From Dryococelus australis (lineage: Eukaryota; Arthropoda; Insecta; Phasmatodea; Phasmatidae): a DNA stretch of 64,000 bases. A program made the position numbers and the translations under genes. The DNA lies in NCBI GenBank assembly GCA_029891345.1, contig CM056994.1, forward strand, positions 226,912,991 to 226,976,990. Direction: 5' to 3'. The notes under the pieces are model-generated. The model was not told where the DNA came from. It saw nothing but the letters and a program-made list of their open reading frames with translations, and ran no database searches. Of the stretch, positions 1 through 10,064 are shown one piece after another; positions within the stretch are counted from its first letter, which is position 1; the number at the start of each line of letters is the position of its first letter.

Positions 1-640
1 TGGAGCTGTGAAACAACAAACAACTGGCATTGTTACTCGAGCAATGTGTTTGCTTGTTGCCCATCATGGTGGATAAATGTCTCGTACTTCCTACACAAAT
101 AAATGCAGGTATGAGTCGACAATTTTTATGCCCAGGGTTCGAGGGCGTTTCTCTGTGTAGACTTATCATCACCATGTCTAAGCCTTCTACGCCGAGTAGT
201 CCGGCGTTAAATAGCAGCAACGCCTTCACTAGTTCTCCAAGTTATGTGCGTGACACTTTTGTACATTAACTGTTGTACTGTAATGAGCCCGTTTCGTGAA
301 TAATTTTTTATTTATTTAAAAATACGTTCTTTAACTTTGTGCAACATAGCCAAGGGCCATATAAAAAATAGACATGTTGATGTGTAAGATAAGTCATAGA
401 CACAATGATGACAAGCTTTGTTTTGTGCAAATGTAAGAACAAATCGACAAACTATTTAATAAATACTTGTTGAATAGAACAAGAGTGTAACTCTTTCATA
501 GTTATTTACTTCCTTTACAAATCTGATAAAGAATAAAAACCTTCATTATTTAAATATTTAGTTGATGTGTAGTTTGTTGAGAGCCTCAGAACACAATTAC
601 AGCATAAAATATTTTTTTTTCTTTTAACACCTGATGAACC
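1..640. other. AT-rich DNA with no recognised gene
   Basis: No splice-bounded frame, repeat or RNA gene could be supported here. The only longer frame, at the very start, is short and lacks any familiar motif. Confidence 0.5.
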
Positions 641-759
641 TCCTGACTACCTATGTATGTTGTAGCAGGTTATTAGTACTGGCAGTACAGTGAGGTAGCA
701 TTGACACTCCTGAAACCCGCTGGGTAGAGGGTGGTTCAAGACATCTTGGCTTAGAATAC

Positions 760-1600
760 TATATCGTCGTAAACATGTAATCAATTCCAACTTAACTTTG
801 TATGCTGGCAGTAGATACTACAACTTGAACTATATTTGTCCACAATTTTGTAAGATAGCACCTACCGAATAAATAAAGTTTTTGTCACATCTTGGGAAAC
901 ATTGTCTGATTCCTATCATATTTTGCAAATAATTTTCACTGCAGCAGCTAGATTTGAAGTAGGTCAGACACTTATTTTCAAAATGTGATTATATAAATAT
1001 TTTAACTAGGTATCTATTATTATCGTAATATGCTGGCAGTACCAATTAAAAGCATAAAATTTGTCTATACAGAGCCTCAATCCTTTACCATTTTGTAAGT
1101 TAGTCTCACAATTAAAATTAAATTTTTATGACATATCTTCTGAAATGATCAACACATTCTAACCAAATTTGGTGAAGGTGGTGTACTGTAGTAGGCCATA
1201 CACCTATATGTATTTTAAAGTGTAACAGACACTTCTTTTCAGAATGACGGCTATATAATACTTTTAGCTTAGTGTGCTATATCTATTAAACTATGTAATT
1301 AATTTTAGCTTTACTATGAATACTGGCAGTATACAATCATCAAATGTACTAGTACATAACCTTTTTGTCTATCATTTACGAAGATCATCACATGAAAAAT
1401 ATGGAGGTTTTATTCCATATCTCAAGGAACAATCATCCAATTTTCACCAAATTCTTCACACAAGTAGCACTATGGTACATTGTGTAAACATGCGTGTTTT
1501 AGGTGGCTCAGTCACTTATTTGCAAAATGATGGACCTTGTAAATATTTTAGGCTAGTTAACCATATCATTTGAAAACTTATACTAATTAAATTTGAAGTT
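760..1600 (+). repeat. Diverged array of the ~280-bp tandem repeat family (copy set 1)
   Basis: Phrases such as gctggcagta, accattttgtaag, catatctc and ccaaatttgg recur in the order seen in the better-preserved array at 5.4-6.6 kb. The anchor that reads aaaatggtggcc there appears in decayed form near 982, 1243 and 1526, giving spacings of about 261 and 283 bp. The frame at 1274-1573 is a by-product of the repeat and is not called as a gene. Confidence 0.7.
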
Positions 1601-1614
1601 GATGCTCCAATCCA

Positions 1615-1760
1615 ACCCCTGTAATGCAGTTGATTGCATACTAGCTTATGGTATAAGGTTTTCTGGATTCAAGTCCTGAGAAATGCACAAGTGTATTTGT
1701 AATTGTCTCACTACTGTTGCATATGTTTCTGGTTTCATCTCTTATGATATTGCTTTCAAC
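1615..1760 (+). repeat. tRNA-like sequence, possible SINE head
   Basis: A B-box-like stretch, ggattcaagtcc, lies at 1665-1676. About 40 bp upstream, at 1622-1633, is a weak A-box-like stretch containing gcagttg. The order and spacing match the internal RNA polymerase III promoter of tRNAs and tRNA-derived SINEs. The acceptor stem does not pair convincingly, so this is not a functional tRNA. It could be a decayed SINE of a different family from those at 2.05 and 42.6 kb. Confidence 0.35.
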
Positions 1761-2044
1761 GAGACAAGTCCTACCTACCAACTCAGCTTTTAAGAAATGA
1801 TTATAAAATTACTGCACCCATGTTGGGGACAGTAGGCTCATTAGTTTTATCAGTAACTTCTCGTTAAATATCTCATGAAAAATGTAACATTTTGCAATCA
1901 CAATTTTTTTTTGTCTTGCCTTAAAAATGATATGTGCTGATGTAAATAAATATGAGCTGGGAATATCTCAGATTTAAAAGCTTATCATTTAAGCATTGGG
2001 CACATAAATAGGAACTTGCAGCAATTTCAAGAATGTGAAGTGAG

Positions 2045-2240
2045 TTAAGAGATTCGGGCCGCTCTTAACACCGAGATCTTGAGAGTCGATGAGGGTGATT
2101 GAGGTGAGTATGGTGCAGCACCGGGATCAAAGGTCGACGGAAATGGGAGATCCCTGATAACACAAGTTGACCAGCGGCATCGTCTGGCACGATTCTCACG
2201 TGCAAAAATCCTGGAGCAACCCCACTGGGAATTGAGCAAT
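2045..2240 (-). repeat. Truncated tRNA-derived SINE (same family as 42.6 kb)
   Basis: The body matches the SINE at 42588-42836 in the same orientation. Shared blocks include gaccagcggcatc, tgggagatcc, cgagatcttg/tgagatcttg and gagatt.ggg.gctcttaac. The tRNA-like head with the polymerase III boxes is missing: similarity stops near 2240, where the flanking LTR-like element begins. This is a 5'-truncated or head-deleted copy. Confidence 0.75.
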
Positions 2241-2765
2241 AACTAAATATTAAAACTTAACAGTGACACGTGATGCAGTTCTGCGCTTCTAGGAAGCGCA
2301 CTCTATGCTATGACTGCGTCCCATCTTGGAGAACATTAATACTTACGGGTCAGTCACGCCAGTCATAAAACAGTAACTGAGGCAGGACACGTGCCAACAG
2401 GCTACATTGGAGAGCCCCAACTGATACTACAGACACGTGATCGTAGACTTTACTGTTCATTGTCACGCACCCAGAAGCAGTCATGTTAACACCCCTCTCC
2501 GAAGATTGTTCCATCTACTAGATTGCCGGCTTCTCCAGGACAGTAGCGCCAGATCCACATAGCGCCGCTGGAGAGCAGTACACAGCCCGCTGGAGTATCT
2601 CAGTTTCCACAAGCACGCGGCAAGGGAAAGATATGTCAATGCCTTCGCACAAAGCAGATAAGGGATCCAGGCACTCATGTATCACGTCAGAACCTCTAAT
2701 CCCCCTTGAGGCAGGGCCAACTTCCTCCTTCACCCTCCAGCGGGCCTACAAGCTCAAATTTTCAT

Positions 2766-2805
2766 TATAAATAGGGCTTTCAGACCAGGCCTCAGGGCAG
2801 TTTGT
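2766..2805 (+). promoter_or_regulatory. TATA box plus initiator of the LTR-like element (copy 1)
   Basis: TATAAATA at 2766-2773 is followed 33 bp later by ggcagtttg (2797-2805), an initiator-like motif. Copy 2 keeps the same ggcagtttg at 61860-61868 below a degraded TATA. The spacing is right for an RNA polymerase II core promoter, and conservation of the initiator across copies supports a functional past. Confidence 0.6.
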
Positions 2806-3153
2806 TGCACCTCTCTGCTGTAGCTGGCCTGAGGTGTCAGCCAAGGGTAAGTGCTAGCCCACCCTGTTCCCCGCTGTAATGGCCAGGAATATCTTGACAG
2901 GACAAGCTATGCACTACATCCCTCTGCCCGCATCGGTAGCCAGCATTCTCCAGAGGGTCCTCGGGGGTCGAAAGCCACCAACAACTCCGGAGAGCCACCA
3001 GCAACCAGAGGGTCGGTCTCCACCTCTTCGGCGACCTCCAGCTCCGGAGACCTTCAGACGCCGAAGCTAACAAAAAAATTCTGCCAACGCCCCCTTAAGG
3101 CCATATGAAAATCTGTTATTGAGGAATAGCTGGCGAACCACGTCTTTGGCCAC

Positions 3154-3393
3154 TCAGGCAGAAACAAATACGTTAACAGCAAACCAAGATCTGCCACTAG
3201 GTTTGGGAGTACCCAGATCGCTAGGAATACTATACACTTGTGGAATAGCCTGATCAAAGTACCTCCCTACTCCGCCCCCGCTGTAGTGGTCGGGTGAGAG
3301 AGAGGAGTACTTTGACAACCTGATCCACTGTGGAGTCTCATCTGGGCACACCTGAATAAAACTACGGTGACATGTACACAATGTGTATTTCAC
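3154..3393 (-). pseudogene. Minus-strand frame shared by copies 1 and 2 of the LTR-like element
   Basis: A 79-residue open frame. Its middle (IQVCPDETPQW, then GRYFDQAIP) resembles in order the minus-strand frame at 62610-62957 (IQRHLDEFPTE, then GHYQNHSIP). The shared spacing suggests either real antisense coding or just the nucleotide similarity of the two copies. The frame points away from the plus-strand ORF at 3525, so the pair is divergent. I do not recognise the protein, and a reading-frame conservation test would be needed to call it a gene. Confidence 0.3.
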
Positions 3394-3524
3394 CTACCGC
3401 TGTAAGGCTGAGCCAGGAATAGTAGTGTGTGCAAACCGGTTGGAAAGCTAGAGTGTTCAGCGGCACACGTTAGGGTCACAGGTTACACTGGCTTATTCTG
3501 AGTTATTTTGCTTACAGCATTCTC

Positions 3525-3614
3525 ATGCCATACAAGAAGGGAGGTATCAAGTACCGACGTAAGATTGATATCCAAAATCTGCTTAACAAACTTATTGAAT
3601 CAATTACTATCTAA
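3525..3614 (+). pseudogene. Small basic ORF of the LTR-like element, truncated copy
   Basis: The frame begins MPYKKGGIKYRRK and stops after 29 residues. Beyond the stop the same frame continues with recognisable similarity to copy 2: FEPPTQLP here against FAPPTRLS there, then LGLDP against LELDP. A good splice acceptor (ttattttgcttacag) ends 8 bases upstream of the ATG, suggesting the ORF sat in a downstream exon of a transcript from the promoter at 2766. It is basic at the N terminus, proline-containing later, and not recognised as any known family. The internal stop and divergence make this copy non-functional. Confidence 0.5.
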
Positions 3615-3789
3615 CTAGGAAAACCTATCGCACTGTTTGAACCTCCTACTCAGCTACCCAAGGGACAGCACCCAATACACCTACCTATAGTCATGTACAG
3701 GGATGCCCTGTTAGGTCTGGATCCTATTTGGTTAAAACACCCTCCCAGTCACTGGAGTGGGTAGAACTCTGACATCATGCTTGCTAGAA

Positions 3790-4870
3790 TATTGTTGGCC
3801 TAAGAACTTTACTGTTGTTCTTCAATCAAAAACAGTGAGCTGAGAGATGTTTGTAATCACCACCCTGACACAACTGCACCAGGCAGCAATGTTCTCCTGG
3901 GTTGTAATTATATGTTTACTCTAACCTTATCGATACAGGAAAATAATCCTGATTTCCCTACCCCTTCTAACTGGACAGTCTCTGGGCTAGGCAACCCTGG
4001 AACATAACATACCAGTAAATAATGGCACGTATGCATGGGTAAACACTGGCGACCTTGATGGAAGGGACAAACAGTCTTGTGTTAGCAAAGAAGTGCAGCA
4101 GTTGGCAAACAAAATAAATGCAACAAACTTTTTTTTTTTTTGCCTATTTCCTACACATTTTTCAATTTTCTTACACCAAACCATTTACAGTTAAAAAAAA
4201 AAGTTTTTAGTTCAAGAGGGTTATTATTCTTGGGGTTGCAGTGTCAAGAGTTGAAAGTAAAATGTCCCCCTGCCATTAAGCACAAAGTTCATTCACACAA
4301 TAAATTTATTACTACAATGGTTATCAGCTTCTCTTAAATAATGTAAAATAAAAAGAGTTTAATAATCTCCTTCCTTCCACATCTTCAATTTCAGCACAAA
4401 CTATAAGTGAAAACAACTGCACTATTGTAGGAAAGTAATCAATGAAAAGAATAAAATACTTTTCGCCTTATTTTCACTTCTCAGAATGAGCTAACATCAC
4501 CCTGAGTGTTAAAATGCAACATCAGTTTTAGACTACCCCCCACTAAGGTTTAATGAAATTCATTCTAATTCGTTTAGGTGTTACAAAAACATTTTTGGCA
4601 ACATGTTTCCAAATAATTCCTTGTACAAACACAAAAAAAAAAAAAAAAAAAAAAATTTGACAGCAGATACCCAAAACAATGTAACAGTGAACATAAAATC
4701 TTTCCTCTCAATAAATGTAACTTTCTTTAATAACCGATAATTTCAACTCCTGTTCTTAAAAAGTATAATAAAATGAAACCTTAGGCACTGGTATTGATTA
4801 TCTGCAGTAAACTGGCTTCCCAGCAGCACTACAAAAAAATGTTCAAATATTATTGAAAATACTTGGGAAG
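3790..4870. other. AT-rich DNA with homopolymer tracts, no gene seen
   Basis: A poly-T run at about 4129-4141 and a long poly-A run at about 4631-4655 are the only notable features. The poly-A could be a retroposon tail, but no element body was recognised next to it. Confidence 0.5.
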
Positions 4871-4876
4871 CCTCAC

Positions 4877-5174
4877 CTTTTAAATTAGTAGCTTTAGCAA
4901 ATTTTGGATAGCGCCCTTTCACAGCTTTATTTTTTTTTGACTTGCTGCCTCCTGCAGCAGCATCTTCACATTTCTCTGACTGTGACATGGTCTGTGATGA
5001 AGCAGATTCAGCCTCACCCATCTCTATATCTAGCACATCTCCCTGGCTCCCAGCCTCAGCCGAAGTCCCCACTTCCTTCTCCAGCTCAGAGCTGAATGTT
5101 CCAGGAACCTCACAGCTGTCATTGCGTGCATACTTCACCGGTCTTTTGAAAAAATCAAGCGCTATGCGCTTCCT
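4877..5174 (-). CDS. Internal coding exon of an unidentified host gene (downstream-most of three seen)
   Basis: Open across its 298 bases in one frame on the minus strand. A strong acceptor (ttgtttattgctttcag) precedes AGG AAG, and a consensus donor (AAAAG/gtgagg) ends it, giving 99 codons plus one base. The peptide starts RKRIALDFFKRPVKYARND. A long acidic and serine-rich low-complexity stretch follows, then a lysine cluster (GSKSKKNK) and KGRYPKFAKATNLK. This composition suits a disordered nuclear protein with a possible nuclear localisation signal. It begins in phase 0, matching the phase-0 end of the exon at 25027-25326, so both may belong to one transcript. I do not recognise the family. 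Confidence 0.55.
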
Positions 5175-5242
5175 CTGAAAGCAATAAACAAACACCATTT
5201 GTTCAGAGCCACTAAAAATTTAACAAAATTAAACATGTGAGG

Positions 5243-5360
5243 TAGGGCTGGACAGATACCAATACAGATACATCTGCCGATTTACCCAAAATTGGTATCT
5301 GTTACAATCGACCATGGTCCAACCATTTCATTTCATCAACCCTATTAATATAATTATCAT
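5243..5360 (+). repeat. Left flanking repeat of the 280-bp array
   Basis: About 110 bp beginning ggctggacagatacca and ending taattatcat matches 6628-6745 in direct orientation: shared tggac..atac, acccaaaat, catggt, atttcatcaaccc and taattatcat. The two copies bracket the tandem array at 5.4-6.6 kb, so the array sits inside a larger repeated or transposed unit. Confidence 0.65.
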
Positions 5361-5439
5361 ATTTTTGAACATGTGAACTGAATTTCACCCAACTCGGTAC
5401 ACATATAGTACTAAGTAAGGACACTTTTCTTTTGTAGTT

Positions 5440-6625
5440 TTCGACTACGCCGGGAACTTATTTTCAAAATGGCGGCCACTTTAAAATTTAGGGTGATATG
5501 TCATATCTCTGAAACCATTCAACCGATTTATACCAAATTTTGTATGCTGACAGCACAAAGTGTAAGCATTGAATCCAATGATGAATGTTGTTATAGGTCT
5601 GCCATTTTGGATAATAGTGCCACATGAAAAAATTAAGCTTTTACATATATCTCTAAAACTACTCAATCAATTTTTGCCAAATTTTTTTACGTAAGTAATA
5701 CTATAATAGGACAGGTAAATATAAGCTACTTTATTAGGCACTTATTTAAAAAATGGTGGCCCTTGTAAATATTTTAGGTTTATTTTGCATAACTACCACA
5801 CCGTTTCACCAGTTTCAACATAATTTCATACGCTGACAGTACTATTAAATGCAACATCTACACAAAAAAAAAAATCACTTTTGTCCACCTTTTGTAAGAT
5901 AGCACTATGTAAATTGATAAAGTTTTTGTTTAACAACAATTGACAGATTCCTACAAAATTTGGCAAACAAGTAGTACTGCTGCGATTGATACGTACAAAT
6001 TTGTTTCACGTATGTCACACTTATTTTGAAAATGGTGGCCATCTAGCTATATTAGCATAACATGCTATATCTGCAAAACCATTTAATAAATTCCAACTTA
6101 ACTTTGTATGTTAGCAGTATATATATTAAAACCTCAAATACGTCTTCATGGAGCCTCTTACATCCTCCATTTTGTAAGATAGTGCAACATGAATAAATAA
6201 AGTTTCTGTCATATCTCGGAAAACAATTGTCCAATTCCTACCAAATATGGCAAACAAATAATACTACAGCAGGTAATGTTAATTGATATGTTTTCGGTAT
6301 GTCAGACACTTACTATTAAAATGGTGGCCATATAGCTATTCTAGTTTGGTATGTTATATAATGAACAGTGTAATTAATTCCAATCAAACTTTGTATGCTG
6401 GCTGTATATATTACAACTATCAAATGTGTCCACACAAAATCTCTTTTGTCTGCCATTTTGTAAAATAGTATTACATGACACATTACAATAACGTGATATC
6501 TCTAAAAAACAACCAATTTCTACCAAATTTGGCAATCCGGTAGCGCTATGGCAGACCATGTAAACTTATAAACTTTGAGAGGGTAGACATACATTTTTAA
6601 AATGGTGACAATATAAACAGTTTAG
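5440..6625 (+). repeat. Tandem array of ~280-bp units built from two ~140-bp half-units
   Basis: The anchor aaatggYggcc recurs at about 5467, 5752, 6030, 6319 and (decayed) 6597, with spacings of 285, 278, 289 and 278 bp. Each unit has two related halves. Both contain a catatctc(t/g)gaaaacc stretch, then accaaattt(g) and a cagta or agtagta phrase. One half opens with aaatggcggcc and the other with gccattttgtaagat. The unit is therefore a dimer of a ~140-bp monomer. The short frames inside it are by-products. Confidence 0.8.
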
Positions 6626-6627
6626 TA

Positions 6628-6745
6628 GACCTGGACCAATACTGGTACATCGGCCGACAAACCCAAAATCAATATAAATTACAATTGGTCATGGTTCATC
6701 CAAATCATTTCATCAACCCAAATGATTTAATTATCATGAAAATTA
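6628..6745 (+). repeat. Right flanking repeat of the 280-bp array
   Basis: Direct repeat of 5243-5360, beginning cctggaccaatactgg. Together they frame the array. A third related phrase, gtatcggtaatatcggc, lies near 7246. Confidence 0.6.
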
Positions 6746-6749
6746 CCGC

Positions 6750-8290
6750 AGTTGGTTATCTTGCAGGACATGCTTTTACAAACAAAAACAGAATATCGGC
6801 ATGCATAGGCTGCACATTTTTACGAAAAAAAAAAAAATGACAACAACATTGCCAAATAATACAAATTTTCTGTCATAAATGTTTTGTAGGGGAGAAATTT
6901 AGTCCGAATTTATGTTTGTATGGAATTGTGACTAAACAATATGTACAGGAACACAAAAGTTCAGTGCGGCCTATACTCAAAATATATAAACTGCCCAAAA
7001 TGCTAAACTGAAATGTAAACATTGAGTGAACGGGAAAAGACACGTGCTTAAATACTGCTGTGTCATATGAACAGTGATTTATAATGTATAAGGAATTGTA
7101 TGTAACTTGTTTGTATTTATTCTTTATTGACAAGTTTTTTTACATCCTGGAGACTTTGTGCTCATTTTAAAGTTACTCAGACACTATATAAAAAATTACA
7201 AAAGAAATTATTTGTTTCGCACTATCTGCGGGATCAACAACAAAGTATCGGTAATATCGGCAAAATGGGGCTTAGACCCACCTCTAATGCAATGTCTTAC
7301 TTACTTTTCAAAAATTATGTAGTTGGAATTGCCTTACACACTGGTAACATTCACCTGCATAAAAAGCAAGGAGAAGGTAAATTTGGTTGGAGGAAACCTG
7401 TTGGGCAACAACACTGTCAGGCAATCATACAATGCACACTGTGTGTTATCTCCATGCTCCTATCAAGCCAGAGAGGCTACACTACGATACAACAAGTCCA
7501 TCACAGTACCAATATCATGTTACTGCAAGTTACTAACACGTCACACAAGGACAAGAAAACCCCGTACATGAAAAACAAGGGGTATTACAATGAGCAGCAT
7601 TAAAGAGAATAAGGAATGGGGTAATTAGGCCCAATTTTGAAGAACTCTTTGATACTGAATATGGATGTATTATGTACCCAGAAAGAAAGTGGGCATGTGC
7701 TGCTCCCCCACCCCCTTTCCATATGACTATAGGTTAAAATATGTATTCCAATAAGTTCTCATCTGTAAGTACTGTTTTATAATATAAATGAATATTGAAA
7801 TTTAAAAAAAGTATCCAATTCACATAAAATAAAAACTGTCTCCAATCTATATAGTTTTATCACAGCAGCTGAATCCAAGTAGCAAATACAGCCAGCAGCA
7901 AACTACTTCCTATACCCTTCCACTTCCTCACCACTCACACTTCCAGGAATAACATGGGTGGCAACACTCGTATTACATGTACTTTCTTACCATCACAAAT
8001 TATAAACGCTTGCTGCTTATTTATTGAGAAGTACGGCCTAATTAACAAAAATGGTCAACTTGTTGCATTACAACTGCTTACGTCACACAGTTTTTGTTAT
8101 GAATGCATACAAACTACTGCTGCAACGATACAATGCAGAGCATGTGAAGATATGTGTACATTTTAAATGAAAATTATGGGTCTTAGGCAATTGTAACAAG
8201 AGGGCCATTTGTATTTATTTCTCTCAGTCAGATGGTCAGATTATTAAAGTCAAAGAAAGAGGTCTACATAAAATAAAAGAATCACATGCA
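6750..8290. other. Unassigned AT-rich DNA
   Basis: The 158-codon frame at 7127-7603 runs through repeat-like sequence (gtatcggtaatatcggc) and has no recognisable motif or splice context, so it is not called as a gene. The segment ending agacccacctct near 7293 could be a transposon end related to the repeat starting at 5243, but the match is too short to rely on. Confidence 0.35.
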
Positions 8291-8295
8291 AAAAA

Positions 8296-8645
8296 GGGCG
8301 ACAACAAAAAGTCTCAGCTATGCAAAAAAAAAAAAAAAAAAAAAAAAGGGCGACAATAAGAAGTCTCAACTTGTCTAACAAGTATTTCTATGCATATAAG
8401 ATGTCAAAAATTGTATACTAAAGAACAGAACATTGTTGCAGTAGAGAAAAAAAAGGAAAGCCACCTCCTTTAGAAAAAAAAAAAAAAAAAAAGGGCGACA
8501 ATAAGAAGTCTCAACTTGTCTAACAAGTATTTCTATGCATATAAGATGTCAAAAATTGTATACTAAAGAACAGAACATTGTTGCAGTAGAGAAAAAAAAG
8601 GAAAGCCACCTCCTTTAGAAAAAAAAAAAAAAAAAAAAAAAAAAA
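8296..8645 (+). repeat. Perfect 145-bp tandem duplication with poly-A junctions
   Basis: The unit starting gggcgacaataagaag is present at 8348-8492 and again from 8493, with no difference noticed until the poly-A run at about 8622-8645. A related 5' stub, gggcgacaacaaaaag, lies at 8296. Each unit ends in a long A run, so slippage or unequal pairing between A tracts is the simplest origin. Near identity means a recent event. Confidence 0.85.
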
Positions 8646-8689
8646 CTGAAAGTCTGGATAAAGTTCATGGTCGAAAGATGTGATACAGT

Positions 8690-10060
8690 TCACAAAGTTC
8701 AAGCTCTTTATTTTAAAGAGTGTGTTGTTGAAGCTGCAAAAAAAGTTGACAGGTGGAGTTAAGACATATCACTGAGAATTAGCAGTGTTGCAGACTTAGT
8801 TGCAGCAGAGGAGAGATATCACAAGTCTTGCATTATAATCTTCAAGCAAACACCAAGTGTGCAACAAAGAAGTGGCTAACCTGATAATCGAGCACATACC
8901 GTTCAACATGTATGCTCGCACACACAAAAAATTTTGAAAAGACAGTAATTTCCCATTCAATTAAATTTTTCAAGATTTTGAAGACTATACACCAATTTTA
9001 AGGACAACAAAAAGCAAGCTTCTTACCATTTTCGATAATGATATCATTATATTCTCTTGCACATAAAGGAGAAGCAACAATTTGTTTCAGCAATACTGGT
9101 TATAAGATCATTACAAAATAATTTTACAACAAATGCAAGAATGAACAAGACTAACATAATTATACAGTTAAAGTTATTAAGTACAGAAATCATTACAGAG
9201 GACATGACCTTGATACACACTCTTAACCAATGAATTCCTGAATGCTGCTGAAACTGAAACTGTTCTGCTTTTCCTTGAAACTATAATCTTGAAGAACAAA
9301 AAGAAAGGAAAGAAGCTTTTCTGGAAAACTTAAATCATACCTATTGCACACAAAATTCTTACAGAAATGAGACAAACCATTCTTTTCTTGCATTCAAATA
9401 AGTCTTGGGGTGGTTTTAAACAAGTTTTGGTTTCAAATACCTTATCCATAGCTTATCAGTTTAAGCCTTTGTTCAACATATGAAGGAACTAGGTTATTTG
9501 AAGTGTTAGCTTGAGATAGTAAATTTCTATTCCACAAAGCAGACATCAACACAGAAACCATAGATGATCCAATACGTTCCATTCAATCGGTGGAATAAAG
9601 TATATTACACCATAAGATTCACCTTTAGATAAATTGCCAAAGTGAAAAGTATTCCTTGTGCAAATGTTGTTGAAAAATTTGAGCAAGTCCCTTTAGTTCC
9701 TCTTCCCAAAGTTATAAATTCATGATTAGCAAACATTAAAATACAAGACCTCAATTCAATACATCATGTTTCAAAACACACTGAGCTTCTGGCAAATGAC
9801 TTCACGTTGCTCTGTGGCAAACGGAAAGGGCTACATCACTTACCACGATGGAATGGTTTTATGGACCATGCAACTTTATAAGAATATAACTGACATTCTC
9901 GTATAATGTCTTTTACTTTTATAAACTCTCCATCCTGCAACTATGATACTGTCAATACGGCACTGCTCACTGCTGTAGAAATCTTCCAATCAACAATGCT
10001 GCAGTGATACATTTAAACAGCCACTTTACATTGAGACTGAGTAATGTTATATTTCAATTA
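8690..10060 (+). pseudogene. Decayed protein of an uncharacterised transposon-associated family
   Basis: Ordered fragments can be read through frameshifts and stops: a segment ending ADLVAAEERYHKSC (8794-8837), one with NDIIIFSCT (about 9040-9065), ADIN..TID followed by NTFHSIGGI (9541-9600), WNGFM (about 9848-9862), and SPSCNYDTVNTAL (about 9928-9966). The same order (a DLVAAE.RYH..C motif, a TLDG..TFHGMG-like motif, a GFM motif, a PS..DT...AL motif) is known to me from large uncharacterised proteins that are multicopy in many invertebrate genomes and probably mobile. Their function is unknown. No intact frame remains. Confidence 0.45.
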
Positions 10061-10064
10061 GGCA

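Larger units (their letters stand above)
2260..3785 (+). mobile_element. LTR-like promoter-bearing element, copy 1
   Basis: This GC-rich block aligns in order with 61330-63684 and partly with the reverse strand of 36400-37260. Shared landmarks are gacac.tgatgca at the left end, a ggatcca..cactcatgt block with a nearby gtcag motif, a TATA/initiator promoter, tandem ctccggag-type triplets, ccccttaagg, gcaaacc.agatctgcca, and a short basic ORF near the right end. The copies are strongly diverged and this one has stops. It has the look of a retrotransposon LTR plus leader, but I found no primer-binding site after this copy. The family is unidentified. Confidence 0.6.

Noticed and set aside
5243..7295. 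Possible DNA transposon with gaggt.ggg.c termini around the satellite array
   Set aside because: Inverted match is only about 10 bases with mismatches and no target duplication; kept as flanking repeats only.
7127..7603. 158-codon plus-strand frame
   Set aside because: Runs through repeat-like sequence, has no domain, biased composition only, and no splice or promoter context.
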